The translations under genes and the position numbers were made by a program. Of a DNA stretch of 9,442 nucleotides, positions 1-5,758 are shown piece by piece; the stretch's first letter is position 1; every line of letters begins with the position of its first letter. The notes under the pieces were generated by a model that was not told where the DNA came from, made no database searches, and was given only the letters and a program-made list of their open reading frames with translations. Source of the DNA: Gammaproteobacteria bacterium (GTDB lineage: Bacteria > Pseudomonadota > Gammaproteobacteria > DSM-16500); assembly GCA_009885665.1 (NCBI GenBank), contig VFKI01000150.1:1-9442 (forward strand), written 5' to 3'.

Positions 1-28
1 AAGGGGGAGAATCGCGATTCTCCCCCTT
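1..28. terminator. Perfect 28-bp palindrome downstream of ppiD, possible terminator
   Basis: Positions 1-14 are the exact reverse complement of 15-28, with a G5 run facing a C5 run, so either strand can form a strong GC-rich hairpin. It lies about 85 bases beyond the ppiD stop, where a terminator for the minus-strand genes would be expected. The U tract needed for an intrinsic terminator in that direction would fall outside the window, so this cannot be confirmed. Its gggggagaat...tctccccc arms resemble the central hairpin of element A (2434-2460), so it may instead be the core of another copy of that family cut by the window edge. Confidence 0.45.
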
Positions 29-81
29 TGGTGGCGTCAGGCGGGCGAGCTATTTGCCCGACTAGCCATCTGAATAGTTAC

Positions 82-113
82 CTATTTTGTATAAATCGAA
101 GCAAAAATGCGTT
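82..113 (+). repeat. Partial copy of the dispersed fold-back repeat, touching the ppiD stop
   Basis: The stretch ataaatcgaagcaaaaatgc followed by gtt (91-113) matches the reverse complement of 7204-7226 in the clpP-clpX spacer at 22 of 23 bases. Allowing a 2-base gap, the match extends left through the T-rich part to about position 82. Only this half of the element is present here; the 16-bp outer arm seen at 7113-7128 is absent. It runs into the ppiD stop codon (112-114), so the element may have supplied the present end of ppiD. Confidence 0.6.
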
Positions 114-1758
114 AACTATTACCATTCACAACATCCACTGTCGCCTCTTGCACTAAACTTCTTTGATACGCATCAAATTCCAAAGCGAAATGTATTTCTT
201 GCAATTGCTGCGCCAATTTTTCCGCGTCTTGTTTATCCAGCACATCCCCGGCTTTCACACCAAACAAGCCGACCACTGCATAGCCCGCTGGCACTTCCAC
301 CATCGCCCACGCTGGTTTTACACCGCCCTTCTCGCTAGCCGGCATATTAAACAATGCGCTGACAATAGTACCCTCTATTTTTTTATCTTTATTCTGTTTA
401 TCCTGTTTATCCTGTTTATCCTGTTGACTCACCCAACCCACACGCTGCCACTTGACACCATCATATTGTTTCGCCACTTGCGTTGGATCTAAATGTCCCG
501 CACTTAAGTCAGTTTGCACTTTTGCCGCTAATTCTTGTAATTGTTGATTGCGCCTCTGCGTCTGCAAACTTGTCACGATTTGCTCGCGCACGGCGAGCAA
601 GGGTAAGGGTGCCGCTGGAACAACATGCTTGATGCGCGCGACCACAACATGCATCGGATCTATTTGAATCACGTCACTATTATTATGATTTTCCATTACA
701 TCAGCGGAAAATGCGACGGTACGTACATTAGCATTAGCAGAAATATCTTCTTTATTGCCTTGATCTTGCGTAAATTCTGCGGTGCTGGCAATCTTGAGAC
801 CCAGTTTTTGTGCAGCTGCTTGCAAACTGTCGGCATGCTCATATGTCAGGCTAGCAAGCTGCTCGCGCTGTGTGGCAAAACGCGCCTGTGCTAATTGATG
901 ACTCAACGCCACAGCCACATCGGCGCGCACTTTAGCAAAAGGCTTTAGCTTACCATTTTGGCTAAACCTTTCTTGATTAGCACTGTAAAAACGTTGTAAT
1001 GCTGTATCATCTGGATGGATAGTCGCGGCAATGGCATCAACCGATAATTCAAGATAATCGAGACTGACTTTAGCGGGTTGATCAAACGATTTTGCATGCT
1101 GTTGGTAATAATTTTCAATATCCGCATCGCTGATTGATATTTTTTTATGGGCAAACAATGTGCTTGGAATCAGCAAATATCCGACATCGCGCTGCTGCCC
1201 CCACAATGCTGCTGCACGTGTCACTTCGTTCGGCAATGCCAACACACTCATCTGAATGCCTTGCTGCAATTGCTGCGCCAATAGTGATGTCGTGATGAGG
1301 TCTAAAAAACCTTGCATGGAATATTGGGTATTTGCCAAGATATTCGCAAATTGTTGTGGTGAAAACTGGCCATCTTGTTGAAACTGCGGCATAGCTTCTA
1401 AAAAATTTTCTAGCTGAGCTTTATCAGTACGATATCCGTCTGATTTCAACGCTTGCGTCATAATACTGTTATTAATTAAATCTTGCAGCACTTGTTTACG
1501 TAACTGCGCATCTGCTTGAGGAGAAGGTTGGTAGCCGCTTTTGCTATCAGGCTGTAATAATTGACGTTGCGCACGCTCAAAAGCTGTCGCAACCTCTTGA
1601 CGTGAAATAGTTTTGCTATTGACCTTGGCGACAATAGCACTTGCGTCTGTCATGACAAGATAACTGTGTATGCCCCAACCGGCAAAGGATAGAATAACAA
1701 GACCCAACACTATCCCTGCGATCCAACCATGGGTGCGATCATGTATGCTTTGCAGCAT
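112..1758 (-). CDS. ppiD: PpiD-like periplasmic folding chaperone lacking the parvulin domain
   Basis: Membrane-anchored periplasmic chaperone that helps secreted and outer-membrane proteins fold as they leave the Sec translocon. The 548-residue product starts with a short cytoplasmic segment and one membrane helix (about residues 11-35), typical of PpiD. A SurA/PpiD N-terminal chaperone region follows (about 40-200), including the conserved LQDLINNSIM helix, and then a C-terminal chaperone region. E. coli PpiD has 623 residues with a parvulin domain near 266-355. Here the sequence passes from ANQERFSQ (260-267) straight to FAKVRADV (274-281), which aligns after that domain, so the parvulin core appears deleted. 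Residues 447-455 are a (DKQ)3 repeat. The ATG has AAGG 9 bases upstream and lies 23 bases after tRNA-Asp, so ppiD is probably co-transcribed with the tRNAs. Identity is secure; the domain loss is read by eye from a remembered alignment. Confidence 0.9.
   Translation of the reverse strand: MLQSIHDRTHGWIAGIVLGLVILSFAGWGIHSYLVMTDASAIVAKVNSKTISRQEVATAFERAQRQLLQPDSKSGYQPSPQADAQLRKQVLQDLINNSIMTQALKSDGYRTDKAQLENFLEAMPQFQQDGQFSPQQFANILANTQYSMQGFLDLITTSLLAQQLQQGIQMSVLALPNEVTRAAALWGQQRDVGYLLIPSTLFAHKKISISDADIENYYQQHAKSFDQPAKVSLDYLELSVDAIAATIHPDDTALQRFYSANQERFSQNGKLKPFAKVRADVAVALSHQLAQARFATQREQLASLTYEHADSLQAAAQKLGLKIASTAEFTQDQGNKEDISANANVRTVAFSADVMENHNNSDVIQIDPMHVVVARIKHVVPAAPLPLLAVREQIVTSLQTQRRNQQLQELAAKVQTDLSAGHLDPTQVAKQYDGVKWQRVGWVSQQDKQDKQDKQNKDKKIEGTIVSALFNMPASEKGGVKPAWAMVEVPAGYAVVGLFGVKAGDVLDKQDAEKLAQQLQEIHFALEFDAYQRSLVQEATVDVVNGNS
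394..423 (-). repeat. 9-bp in-frame tandem repeat in ppiD
   Basis: Three perfect copies of ctgtttatc (394-402, 403-411, 412-420) plus a partial fourth unit (421-423). The period is a multiple of three, and each unit encodes Asp-Lys-Gln on the minus strand, so changes in copy number would keep the frame. More degenerate copies lie to the left (381-393) and encode a Lys/Asp-rich run. Confidence 0.85.
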
Positions 1759-1781
1759 TTTTCTGAACCTTATTCATAATA

Positions 1782-1858
1782 TGGCGGAGTGGACGGGACT
1801 CGAACCCGCGACCCCCGGCGTGACAGGCCGGTATTCTAACCAACTGAACTACCACTCC
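1782..1858 (-). tRNA. tRNA-Asp (anticodon GUC)
   Basis: On the minus strand this 77-base sequence begins GGAGTGGTAGTTCAGTTGG and ends with the matching acceptor arm CCACTCC, discriminator G and an encoded CCA. The anticodon loop reads CTGTCAC, giving GTC, which decodes GAC/GAU. The T arm contains GGTTCGAGTCC. D, anticodon and T stems all pair, and the sequence closely resembles E. coli tRNA-Asp. It follows tRNA-Val after 6 bases, and ppiD starts 23 bases later, so the three are likely on one precursor transcript. Confidence 0.97.
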
Positions 1859-1864
1859 GCTCTC

Positions 1865-1940
1865 TGGTGGGTGCTGAGGGGCTCGAACCCCCGACCCTCG
1901 CCTTGTAAGGGCGATGCTCTACCAACTGAGCTAAGCACCC
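1865..1940 (-). tRNA. tRNA-Val (anticodon UAC)
   Basis: The minus strand reads GGGTGCTTAGCTCAGTTGG at the 5' end and closes with AGCACCC, discriminator A and an encoded CCA, 76 bases in all. The anticodon stem is CGCCC/GGGCG around the loop TTACAAG, so the anticodon is TAC, which reads valine GUN codons. The T arm contains GGTTCGAGCCC. It lies 55 bases beyond the hupB stop and 6 bases before tRNA-Asp; the short gap suggests co-transcription with one or both neighbours. Confidence 0.97.
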
Positions 1941-1980
1941 TTAGCGTTATCTTCCGTGAACTTTTTCTTCCATCGTTAAA

Positions 1981-1997
1981 GAGAGCTTCTTACTCTC
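1981..1997 (-). terminator. Weak hairpin at the hupB stop codon
   Basis: On the minus strand GAGAG and CTCTC pair around a 7-base loop and are followed by CTTTAACG. The stem overlaps the hupB TGA stop. It has only 5 base pairs and a poor U run, so it may act as a partial attenuator between hupB and the tRNAs rather than a full terminator. Confidence 0.25.
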
Positions 1998-2280
1998 AAT
2001 TCTTTTCGTCCTTAACAGCTTCTTTCAGTGCCTTACCGGCTTTAAAACCCACTACTTTAGCCGCTTTAATACTGATTTCTTTACCCGTCTGTGGATTACG
2101 ACCTTTTCTGGCAGCACGCTTTCTCACAACAAATGTACCAAAATTAATAAGAACAACAGGCTCATCTTTCTTGAGTGAAGTTGTGACGGCTTCAAACAAC
2201 GCTGCGACAGCACGTTCAGCACTCGCGCGGGTCAACTCGGCCTTGTCAGAAATGTATTCGATAATCTCAGCTTTATTCAT
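1996..2280 (-). CDS. hupB: DNA-binding protein HU (beta type)
   Basis: Small histone-like nucleoid protein that binds and bends DNA without sequence specificity as a dimer and helps in replication, repair and nucleoid compaction. The 94-residue product has the normal HU length and order: the N-terminal helical dimerisation part beginning MNKAEIIEYI, the core VLINFGTFVVRKRAARKGRN, and the DNA-binding arm with the family signature GRNPQTGKEI (about residues 60-69), whose proline intercalates into DNA. The C-terminus is lysine rich. An AGGGG lies 4 bases upstream of the ATG. In gammaproteobacteria hupB commonly sits between lon and ppiD, as here, and E. coli HU-beta is degraded by Lon. The hupB rather than hupA call rests mainly on this context. 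Confidence 0.95.
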   Translation of the reverse strand: MNKAEIIEYISDKAELTRASAERAVAALFEAVTTSLKKDEPVVLINFGTFVVRKRAARKGRNPQTGKEISIKAAKVVGFKAGKALKEAVKDEKN

Positions 2281-2306
2281 ATATCCCCTGCATTCTATCC
2301 ATAGTT

Positions 2307-2335
2307 AATAAAATATTCTGTATTTACTCATTCAA
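2307..2335 (-). promoter_or_regulatory. Possible sigma-70 promoter for hupB
   Basis: On the minus strand TTGAAT (2330-2335) and TTTATT (2307-2312) are separated by 17 bases, each matching 4 of 6 consensus positions, and lie 27 bases before the hupB ATG in an AT-rich stretch. Element A and its flanking duplication begin just upstream, at 2360. Lon and hupB are 586 bases apart, so hupB needs a promoter of its own. The assignment is by eye. Confidence 0.35.
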
Positions 2336-2359
2336 GATCAGGCAGGCAATCTCTGATCA

Positions 2360-2367
2360 GGTAACAT
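2360..2367. repeat. Target-site duplication, left copy (element A)
   Basis: ggtaacat here is repeated exactly at 2510-2517, immediately outside both ends of element A. The next base (g) also matches on both sides, so 9 bases can be aligned. Duplicated target sequence at both borders is the hallmark of a transposition event. Confidence 0.75.
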
Positions 2368-2509
2368 GTATCTACTACAAACAGATAGGGTAGAAGAACA
2401 GAAGTACGCAGCAGACTGCCTTGATGAGCGTCAGAGGGGGAGAATAGCGCTCTCCCCCTCTAACAACTCCCCCATCGCTACCCATTACCCTAATTTATGT
2501 AGGAGATAC
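2368..2509 (+). mobile_element. MITE-like element A (142 bp) between lon and hupB
   Basis: Non-coding element with terminal inverted repeats, starting gtatctactacaaa (2368) and ending tgtaggagatac (2509). The right end (2486-2509), reverse complemented, aligns with the left end (2368-2392) over about 25 positions. Flanks are the 8-bp duplication ggtaacat. The centre holds a hairpin, gagggggaga/tctccccctc (2434-2443 with 2451-2460), loop atagcgc. It shares a perfect 26-bp block (2453-2478) with element B (5702-5727), plus gggagaatagcgc and both ends. There is no open frame long enough for a transposase, so it would need an enzyme supplied elsewhere in the genome. Confidence 0.78.
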
Positions 2510-2517
2510 GGTAACAT
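2510..2517. repeat. Target-site duplication, right copy (element A)
   Basis: Second exact copy of ggtaacat, directly after the terminal gatac of element A; see the left copy at 2360-2367. Confidence 0.75.
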
Positions 2518-2518
2518 G

Positions 2519-2668
2519 CCCCAACTTTTATATAGTGAACACCATTATCTACTGATACGCTACACACTTTCTTGCAGCGGATGATGATGCCTCAACTGGA
2601 GAGTGACTTTATACCAACTGCATGAAAGGCATGTCAAGCAACATTTTCATTTTTTGCATATATTCTGC
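2519..2668. other. Unassigned spacer between elements A and C
   Basis: About 150 bases with no supported gene. Open frames here have no homology I recognise, and the one starting at 2622 on the plus strand runs into the 47-bp tandem array, so it is probably chance. atgatgcct occurs at 2584-2592 and again at 2694-2702 inside element C, which hints at an older, decayed copy of the same family. Confidence 0.4.
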
Positions 2669-2857
2669 GGATCTTCTACAAAAGAAAGGGCAGATGATGC
2701 CTGACGCTCGTCAATGCAGTGTACTGCGCACTCAGTTCCTCTACCCTATCTTTTATATCAATGCAGCGTGCTGTGTACTCAGTCCCTCTACCCTATCTTT
2801 TATATCAATGCAGCGTGCTGTGTACTCAGTCCCTCTACCCTATCTTTTGTGAGATAC
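2669..2857 (-). mobile_element. Rearranged inverted element C of the same MITE family, ending 9 bases past the lon stop
   Basis: Read on the minus strand it begins GTATCTCACAAAAGATAGGG (2857 downward), like the left end of element B, continues with GAGGAACTGAGTGCGCAGT, which matches B apart from a 10-base gap, and then TTGACGAGCGTCAG, which matches element A (ttgatgagcgtcag). The other end, 2669-2695, resembles the opposite terminal repeat (19 of 23 positions). The central G5/C5 hairpin is missing, and the outer part is amplified into three 47-bp units. No matching flanking duplication was found (tattctgc against taaaaatc), which fits a rearranged older insertion. Confidence 0.6.
2711..2851. 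repeat. Three 47-bp tandem repeats inside element C
   Basis: Units begin tcaatgcag at 2711, 2758 and 2805, with a constant period of 47 bases. Units 2 and 3 differ only in their last few bases, while unit 1 differs from unit 2 at about five positions. Each contains ctctaccctatctttt, the reverse complement of the element's terminal sequence. There are no unique spacers between units, so this is not a CRISPR array. Confidence 0.9.
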
Positions 2858-2866
2858 TAAAAATCT

Positions 2867-5542
2867 TCAATGCGTCCTTGCCTGATCGCCCGCACGCCCT
2901 TTACGTGCCTTAGCCGTCACTACGGCGCCTTTTGATACCTTACCCTTCAGCTTGCTGCGTTTTTTTGCCTTTAACGCCAACTGGGTTAAGTTGCCGTTCA
3001 ACGCCAACGTCCAGACTTCATCAATCCAACGCACGGCTTTGATATCAAGATCTTTCTTGATATTGTCTGGGATTTCTTTCAAATCCTTGACGTTTTCTAG
3101 CGGAATTAACACATGACGGATACCACCACGATGCGCCGCCAGCAACTTTTCTTTAATCCCGCCCACCGCCAACACTTCACCACGCAAGGTAATCTCACCC
3201 GTCATGGCATAATCCGCGCGCACCGGAATTCGCGTCAGCACAGAAACCAAAGCCGTACACATACTGATACCTGCACTAGGACCATCTTTTGGTGTTGCGC
3301 CTTCTGGCACATGGATATGCAAGTCATGCTTTTCAAAGAAATCTTTTTTAATTCCCAACATTGCCGCACGCGAACGTACCACAGTGAGCGCCGCTTGAAT
3401 CGATTCCTGCATCACTTCACCCAGCTGGCCGGTATAAACGGTTTTACCCTTACCAGGCAAGGTCACCGCTTCGATTTCCAGCAATTCACCGCCCACTTCC
3501 GTCCACGCCAGCCCTTTCACTTGACCAATTTGATCTTTTTCAGCCGCCATATCATGACGGAATTTCCGCACGCCTAAATATTTTTCTAAATCAGCAATCG
3601 TGACAACAAGCGGCGGAACAACCGTTTCTGTGATTGCCTGTGCTGCCACTTTTTTAGCAGTCTTTTGTTTCGTTTCTGCCGTTTTATCCACTGCTTCTAT
3701 TGCAGCGGTCTTTTGTTTCGTTTCTGCCGTTTTATCCACTGCTTCTATTGCAGCGGTCTTTTGTTTCGTTTCTGCCATTTTATCCACTGCTTTTATTGCA
3801 GCAGTTGGATCACTGCGTAACAAAATCTCTTTAACCACTTTACGGCAAATTTTGGAGATTTCACGTTCCAAATTACGCACACCGGCTTCACGGGTGTAGT
3901 GTTGCACGATATCACGCACTGTCTCAGCTGGAATTTCGAGCTCTCCCGGCGCTAATCCATTTGCCTTGATTTGCTTTGGCAGTAAATGTCGCGTCGCGAT
4001 ATTGACTTTTTCATCTTCGGTATAGCCTGGAATACGAATAATTTCCATGCGATCACGCAAGGCTGCGGGAATATCCAAAGAATTTGCCGTCGCGACAAAC
4101 ATCACATCAGACAGATCGTAATCCACTTCCAGATAATGATCGTTGAATGCATGATTTTGCTCAGGATCCAGCACTTCCAATAATGCCGCTGCTGGATCGC
4201 CACGAAAGTCCATCGCCATTTTGTCAATTTCATCTAGCAAAAAGAAAGGATTATTGGCGTCACTCTTAGAAATTTTCTGAATAATCTTACCCGGCAATGC
4301 ACCGATATAGGTACGACGATGACCGCGGATTTCCGCTTCATCTCGTATACCCCCCAGTGACATACGAATAAACTTTCTGCCGGTGGCATTCGCAATCGAT
4401 TGACCCAACGAAGTTTTCCCTACGCCTGGCGGCCCCACTAAACACAAAATGGGCCCTTTCAACTTTGTCACGCGTTTATTCACTGCCAGATATTCAATAA
4501 TGCGCTCTTTGACTTCTTGTAAGCCATAATGCTCATCATTTAAGATTTTTTCTGCTTCCGCGAGACTGACACGTAATTCAGAATGTTTATTCCAAGGTAG
4601 CAACAGCATCCAATCAAGATAATTGCGCGATACGGTGGCTTCTGCTGACATCGGCGGCATCAATTTTAATTTATTTAATTCTGTTTTACATTTTGCCTGC
4701 GCTTCGGCTGGCATGCCGGATTGTTCCAATTTTTTTGTCATCGCTTCCAATTCGTTAGGCACTTCTTCCAATTCGCCCAATTCTTTTTGGATAGCTTTCA
4801 TTTGCTCGTTAAGATAATACTCACGTTGCGTCTTTTCCATCTGACGTTTAACACGGCCGCGAATTTTTTTCTCAACTTGTAATAAATCAATTTCTGATTC
4901 CATGACGCCAACCAGCTTTTCAAGCCGTGCCGGCAAATCTAAAATTTCAAGAATCTTTTGTTTTTCTTCCAATTTCAATGTTAATTGTGACGCGATGCTA
5001 TCAGACAAACGTCCGGCATCTTCTATGGCTAATACCGTAGGCACGATTTCTGATGGAATTTTGCGATTTAATTTTACGTATTGCTCAAATTGCGACTTCA
5101 GCGAACGTATCAACCCTTCTAATTGCTCTGGCTGCGTATTAACATCACCGATCAAGGCAACATCTGCCAAAAAGTATTCGGATACAGGTAAAAACCGCAT
5201 GATTTCTGCGCGGCGTACACCTTCGATTAATACTTTGACGGTGCCATCTGGCAGCTTTAATAATTGCAACACAGTCGCAAGCGTACCGACGCGGTACACA
5301 CCCTCTTCGCTGGGTGACTCTTCTGATGCATTTTTTTGCGTCACCACCATGATTTGTTTATCCGCTGCCATCGCCACTTCCAGCGCACGAATGGAACGCT
5401 CACGACCGACAAATAATGGCACGACCAGAAATGGATAAACGACGATGTCACGTAACGGTAAAACAGGAATGCCGGGCAAGCTAGGCGTTTTCTTCGCCGT
5501 TTTCACTGATTTTTCCATCTTACCGGTATCTTCTGCTGACAT
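2867..5542 (-). CDS. lon: ATP-dependent protease Lon (LonA), with linker repeat insertion and basic tail
   Basis: Cytoplasmic AAA+ serine protease that unfolds and degrades misfolded and short-lived regulatory proteins as a hexamer. Domains in order: N-terminal substrate-binding region (about 22-215), coiled coil (about 220-300), AAA+ module with Walker A GPPGVGKT (370-377) and Walker B FFLLDEIDK (433-441), and the protease domain with PKDGPSAG (catalytic Ser756) and Lys799 in GGIKEKLL. The length is 891 residues against 784 in E. coli. Most of the excess is an insertion of about 60 residues before the protease domain, with three copies of a 16-residue repeat (581-628), and a C-terminal tail with 13 Lys/Arg in its last 35 residues. 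The ATG at 5542 is preferred over an in-frame TTG at 5548 because GAGGAA lies 7 bases before it. Both active sites look intact, so the enzyme is probably functional. Confidence 0.96.
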   Translation of the reverse strand: MSAEDTGKMEKSVKTAKKTPSLPGIPVLPLRDIVVYPFLVVPLFVGRERSIRALEVAMAADKQIMVVTQKNASEESPSEEGVYRVGTLATVLQLLKLPDGTVKVLIEGVRRAEIMRFLPVSEYFLADVALIGDVNTQPEQLEGLIRSLKSQFEQYVKLNRKIPSEIVPTVLAIEDAGRLSDSIASQLTLKLEEKQKILEILDLPARLEKLVGVMESEIDLLQVEKKIRGRVKRQMEKTQREYYLNEQMKAIQKELGELEEVPNELEAMTKKLEQSGMPAEAQAKCKTELNKLKLMPPMSAEATVSRNYLDWMLLLPWNKHSELRVSLAEAEKILNDEHYGLQEVKERIIEYLAVNKRVTKLKGPILCLVGPPGVGKTSLGQSIANATGRKFIRMSLGGIRDEAEIRGHRRTYIGALPGKIIQKISKSDANNPFFLLDEIDKMAMDFRGDPAAALLEVLDPEQNHAFNDHYLEVDYDLSDVMFVATANSLDIPAALRDRMEIIRIPGYTEDEKVNIATRHLLPKQIKANGLAPGELEIPAETVRDIVQHYTREAGVRNLEREISKICRKVVKEILLRSDPTAAIKAVDKMAETKQKTAAIEAVDKTAETKQKTAAIEAVDKTAETKQKTAKKVAAQAITETVVPPLVVTIADLEKYLGVRKFRHDMAAEKDQIGQVKGLAWTEVGGELLEIEAVTLPGKGKTVYTGQLGEVMQESIQAALTVVRSRAAMLGIKKDFFEKHDLHIHVPEGATPKDGPSAGISMCTALVSVLTRIPVRADYAMTGEITLRGEVLAVGGIKEKLLAAHRGGIRHVLIPLENVKDLKEIPDNIKKDLDIKAVRWIDEVWTLALNGNLTQLALKAKKRSKLKGKVSKGAVVTAKARKGRAGDQARTH
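3659..3802 (-). repeat. Three 48-bp in-frame tandem repeats in lon
   Basis: Three consecutive 48-bp units encode AAIKAVDKMAETKQKT, AAIEAVDKTAETKQKT and AAIEAVDKTAETKQKT. The first two translated units differ at only two bases, both changing the amino acid (K/E, M/T). The near identity implies recent expansion. The units lie between the small AAA+ subdomain (ending CRKVVKEILL) and ADLEKYLGV, where E. coli Lon has only a short linker. Confidence 0.93.
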
Positions 5543-5549
5543 AAGCAAA

Positions 5550-5555
5550 TTCCTC
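5550..5555 (-). promoter_or_regulatory. Ribosome binding site that fixes the lon start
   Basis: GAGGAA on the minus strand is 7 bases before the ATG at 5540-5542, but only one base before the alternative TTG at 5546-5548. The spacing selects the ATG and shortens the longest open frame by two codons. Confidence 0.8.
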
Positions 5556-5564
5556 GTATTTAAA

Positions 5565-5572
5565 GAATATCG
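5565..5572. repeat. Target-site duplication, left copy (element B)
   Basis: gaatatcg is repeated exactly at 5759-5766, immediately outside the two ends of element B. Confidence 0.85.
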
Positions 5573-5632
5573 GTATCTATTACAAAAGATAGGGTAGAGA
5601 AACTGAGTGCGGGGAGAATAGCGCAGTGTCTC

Positions 5633-5675
5633 GCCTCCATCCCTGGAGGCTTGCCCTTCGGGCGCACTGGGTGCG
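5633..5675. other. Cluster of three short hairpins in the element B cargo
   Basis: Successive inverted repeats: gcctcca/tggaggc (5633-5639 with 5644-5650), gccc/gggc (5653-5656 with 5660-5663) and cgcac/gtgcg (5663-5667 with 5671-5675). Stem two and stem three share one base, so they cannot both be complete. The segment is GC rich compared with its surroundings and is absent from element A, so it looks like separately acquired material. Confidence 0.6.
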
Positions 5676-5677
5676 AC

Positions 5678-5702
5678 AAAAACGGCTTTCCTGCCGTTTT
5701 TT
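5678..5702. terminator. Bidirectional intrinsic-terminator-like hairpin between clpX and lon
   Basis: aaaaacggc (5678-5686) pairs perfectly with gccgttttt (5693-5701) around the loop tttcct. A further T follows on the plus strand, and on the minus strand the stem ends in GCCGTTTTTG, so each direction has a stem followed by a U run. On the minus strand it stands between clpX and lon and should reduce read-through into lon. It is inside element B, so it probably arrived with the insertion. Confidence 0.65.
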
Positions 5703-5758
5703 CCCCCTCTAACAACTCCCCCATCGCCAACATCTACCCTACTTTAAGTAGGGGATAC

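Larger units (their letters stand above)
5573..5758 (+). mobile_element. MITE-like element B (186 bp) between clpX and lon
   Basis: The left end gtatctattacaaaagat... (5573-5597) and the reverse complement of the right end (5734-5758, ending ggggatac) match at 18 of 25 positions, and both borders carry the perfect 8-bp duplication gaatatcg. The interior shares gggagaatagcgc (from 5612) and a perfect 26-bp block (5702-5727) with element A. Between these blocks, where A has only the other hairpin arm, B carries about 75 extra bases (5625-5701) full of short hairpins. The insertion lies 4 bases after the clpX stop and 22 bases before the lon ribosome binding site. Removing it with one duplication leaves a clpX-lon gap of about 28 bases. 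No transposase is encoded. Confidence 0.85.

Noticed and set aside
1670..2308. Plus-strand open frame of 212 codons
   Set aside because: It crosses both tRNA genes and the antisense of hupB; a typical shadow frame (the peptide WTGLEPATPGVTG is a known antisense tRNA artefact).
2366..2584. Plus-strand open frame of 72 codons
   Set aside because: It is an accidental translation of element A and its flank, with no recognisable domain.
2711..2851. CRISPR-like array
   Set aside because: The 47-bp units are contiguous with no unique spacers, and no cas genes are present.
2622..2852. Plus-strand open frame of 76 codons
   Set aside because: It runs through the 47-bp non-coding tandem array and element C, and translates the repeat itself; no recognisable protein or ribosome binding site.
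5543..5548. TTG start two codons upstream for lon
   Set aside because: The GAGGAA site would be one base from the TTG but is 7 bases from the ATG at 5542.
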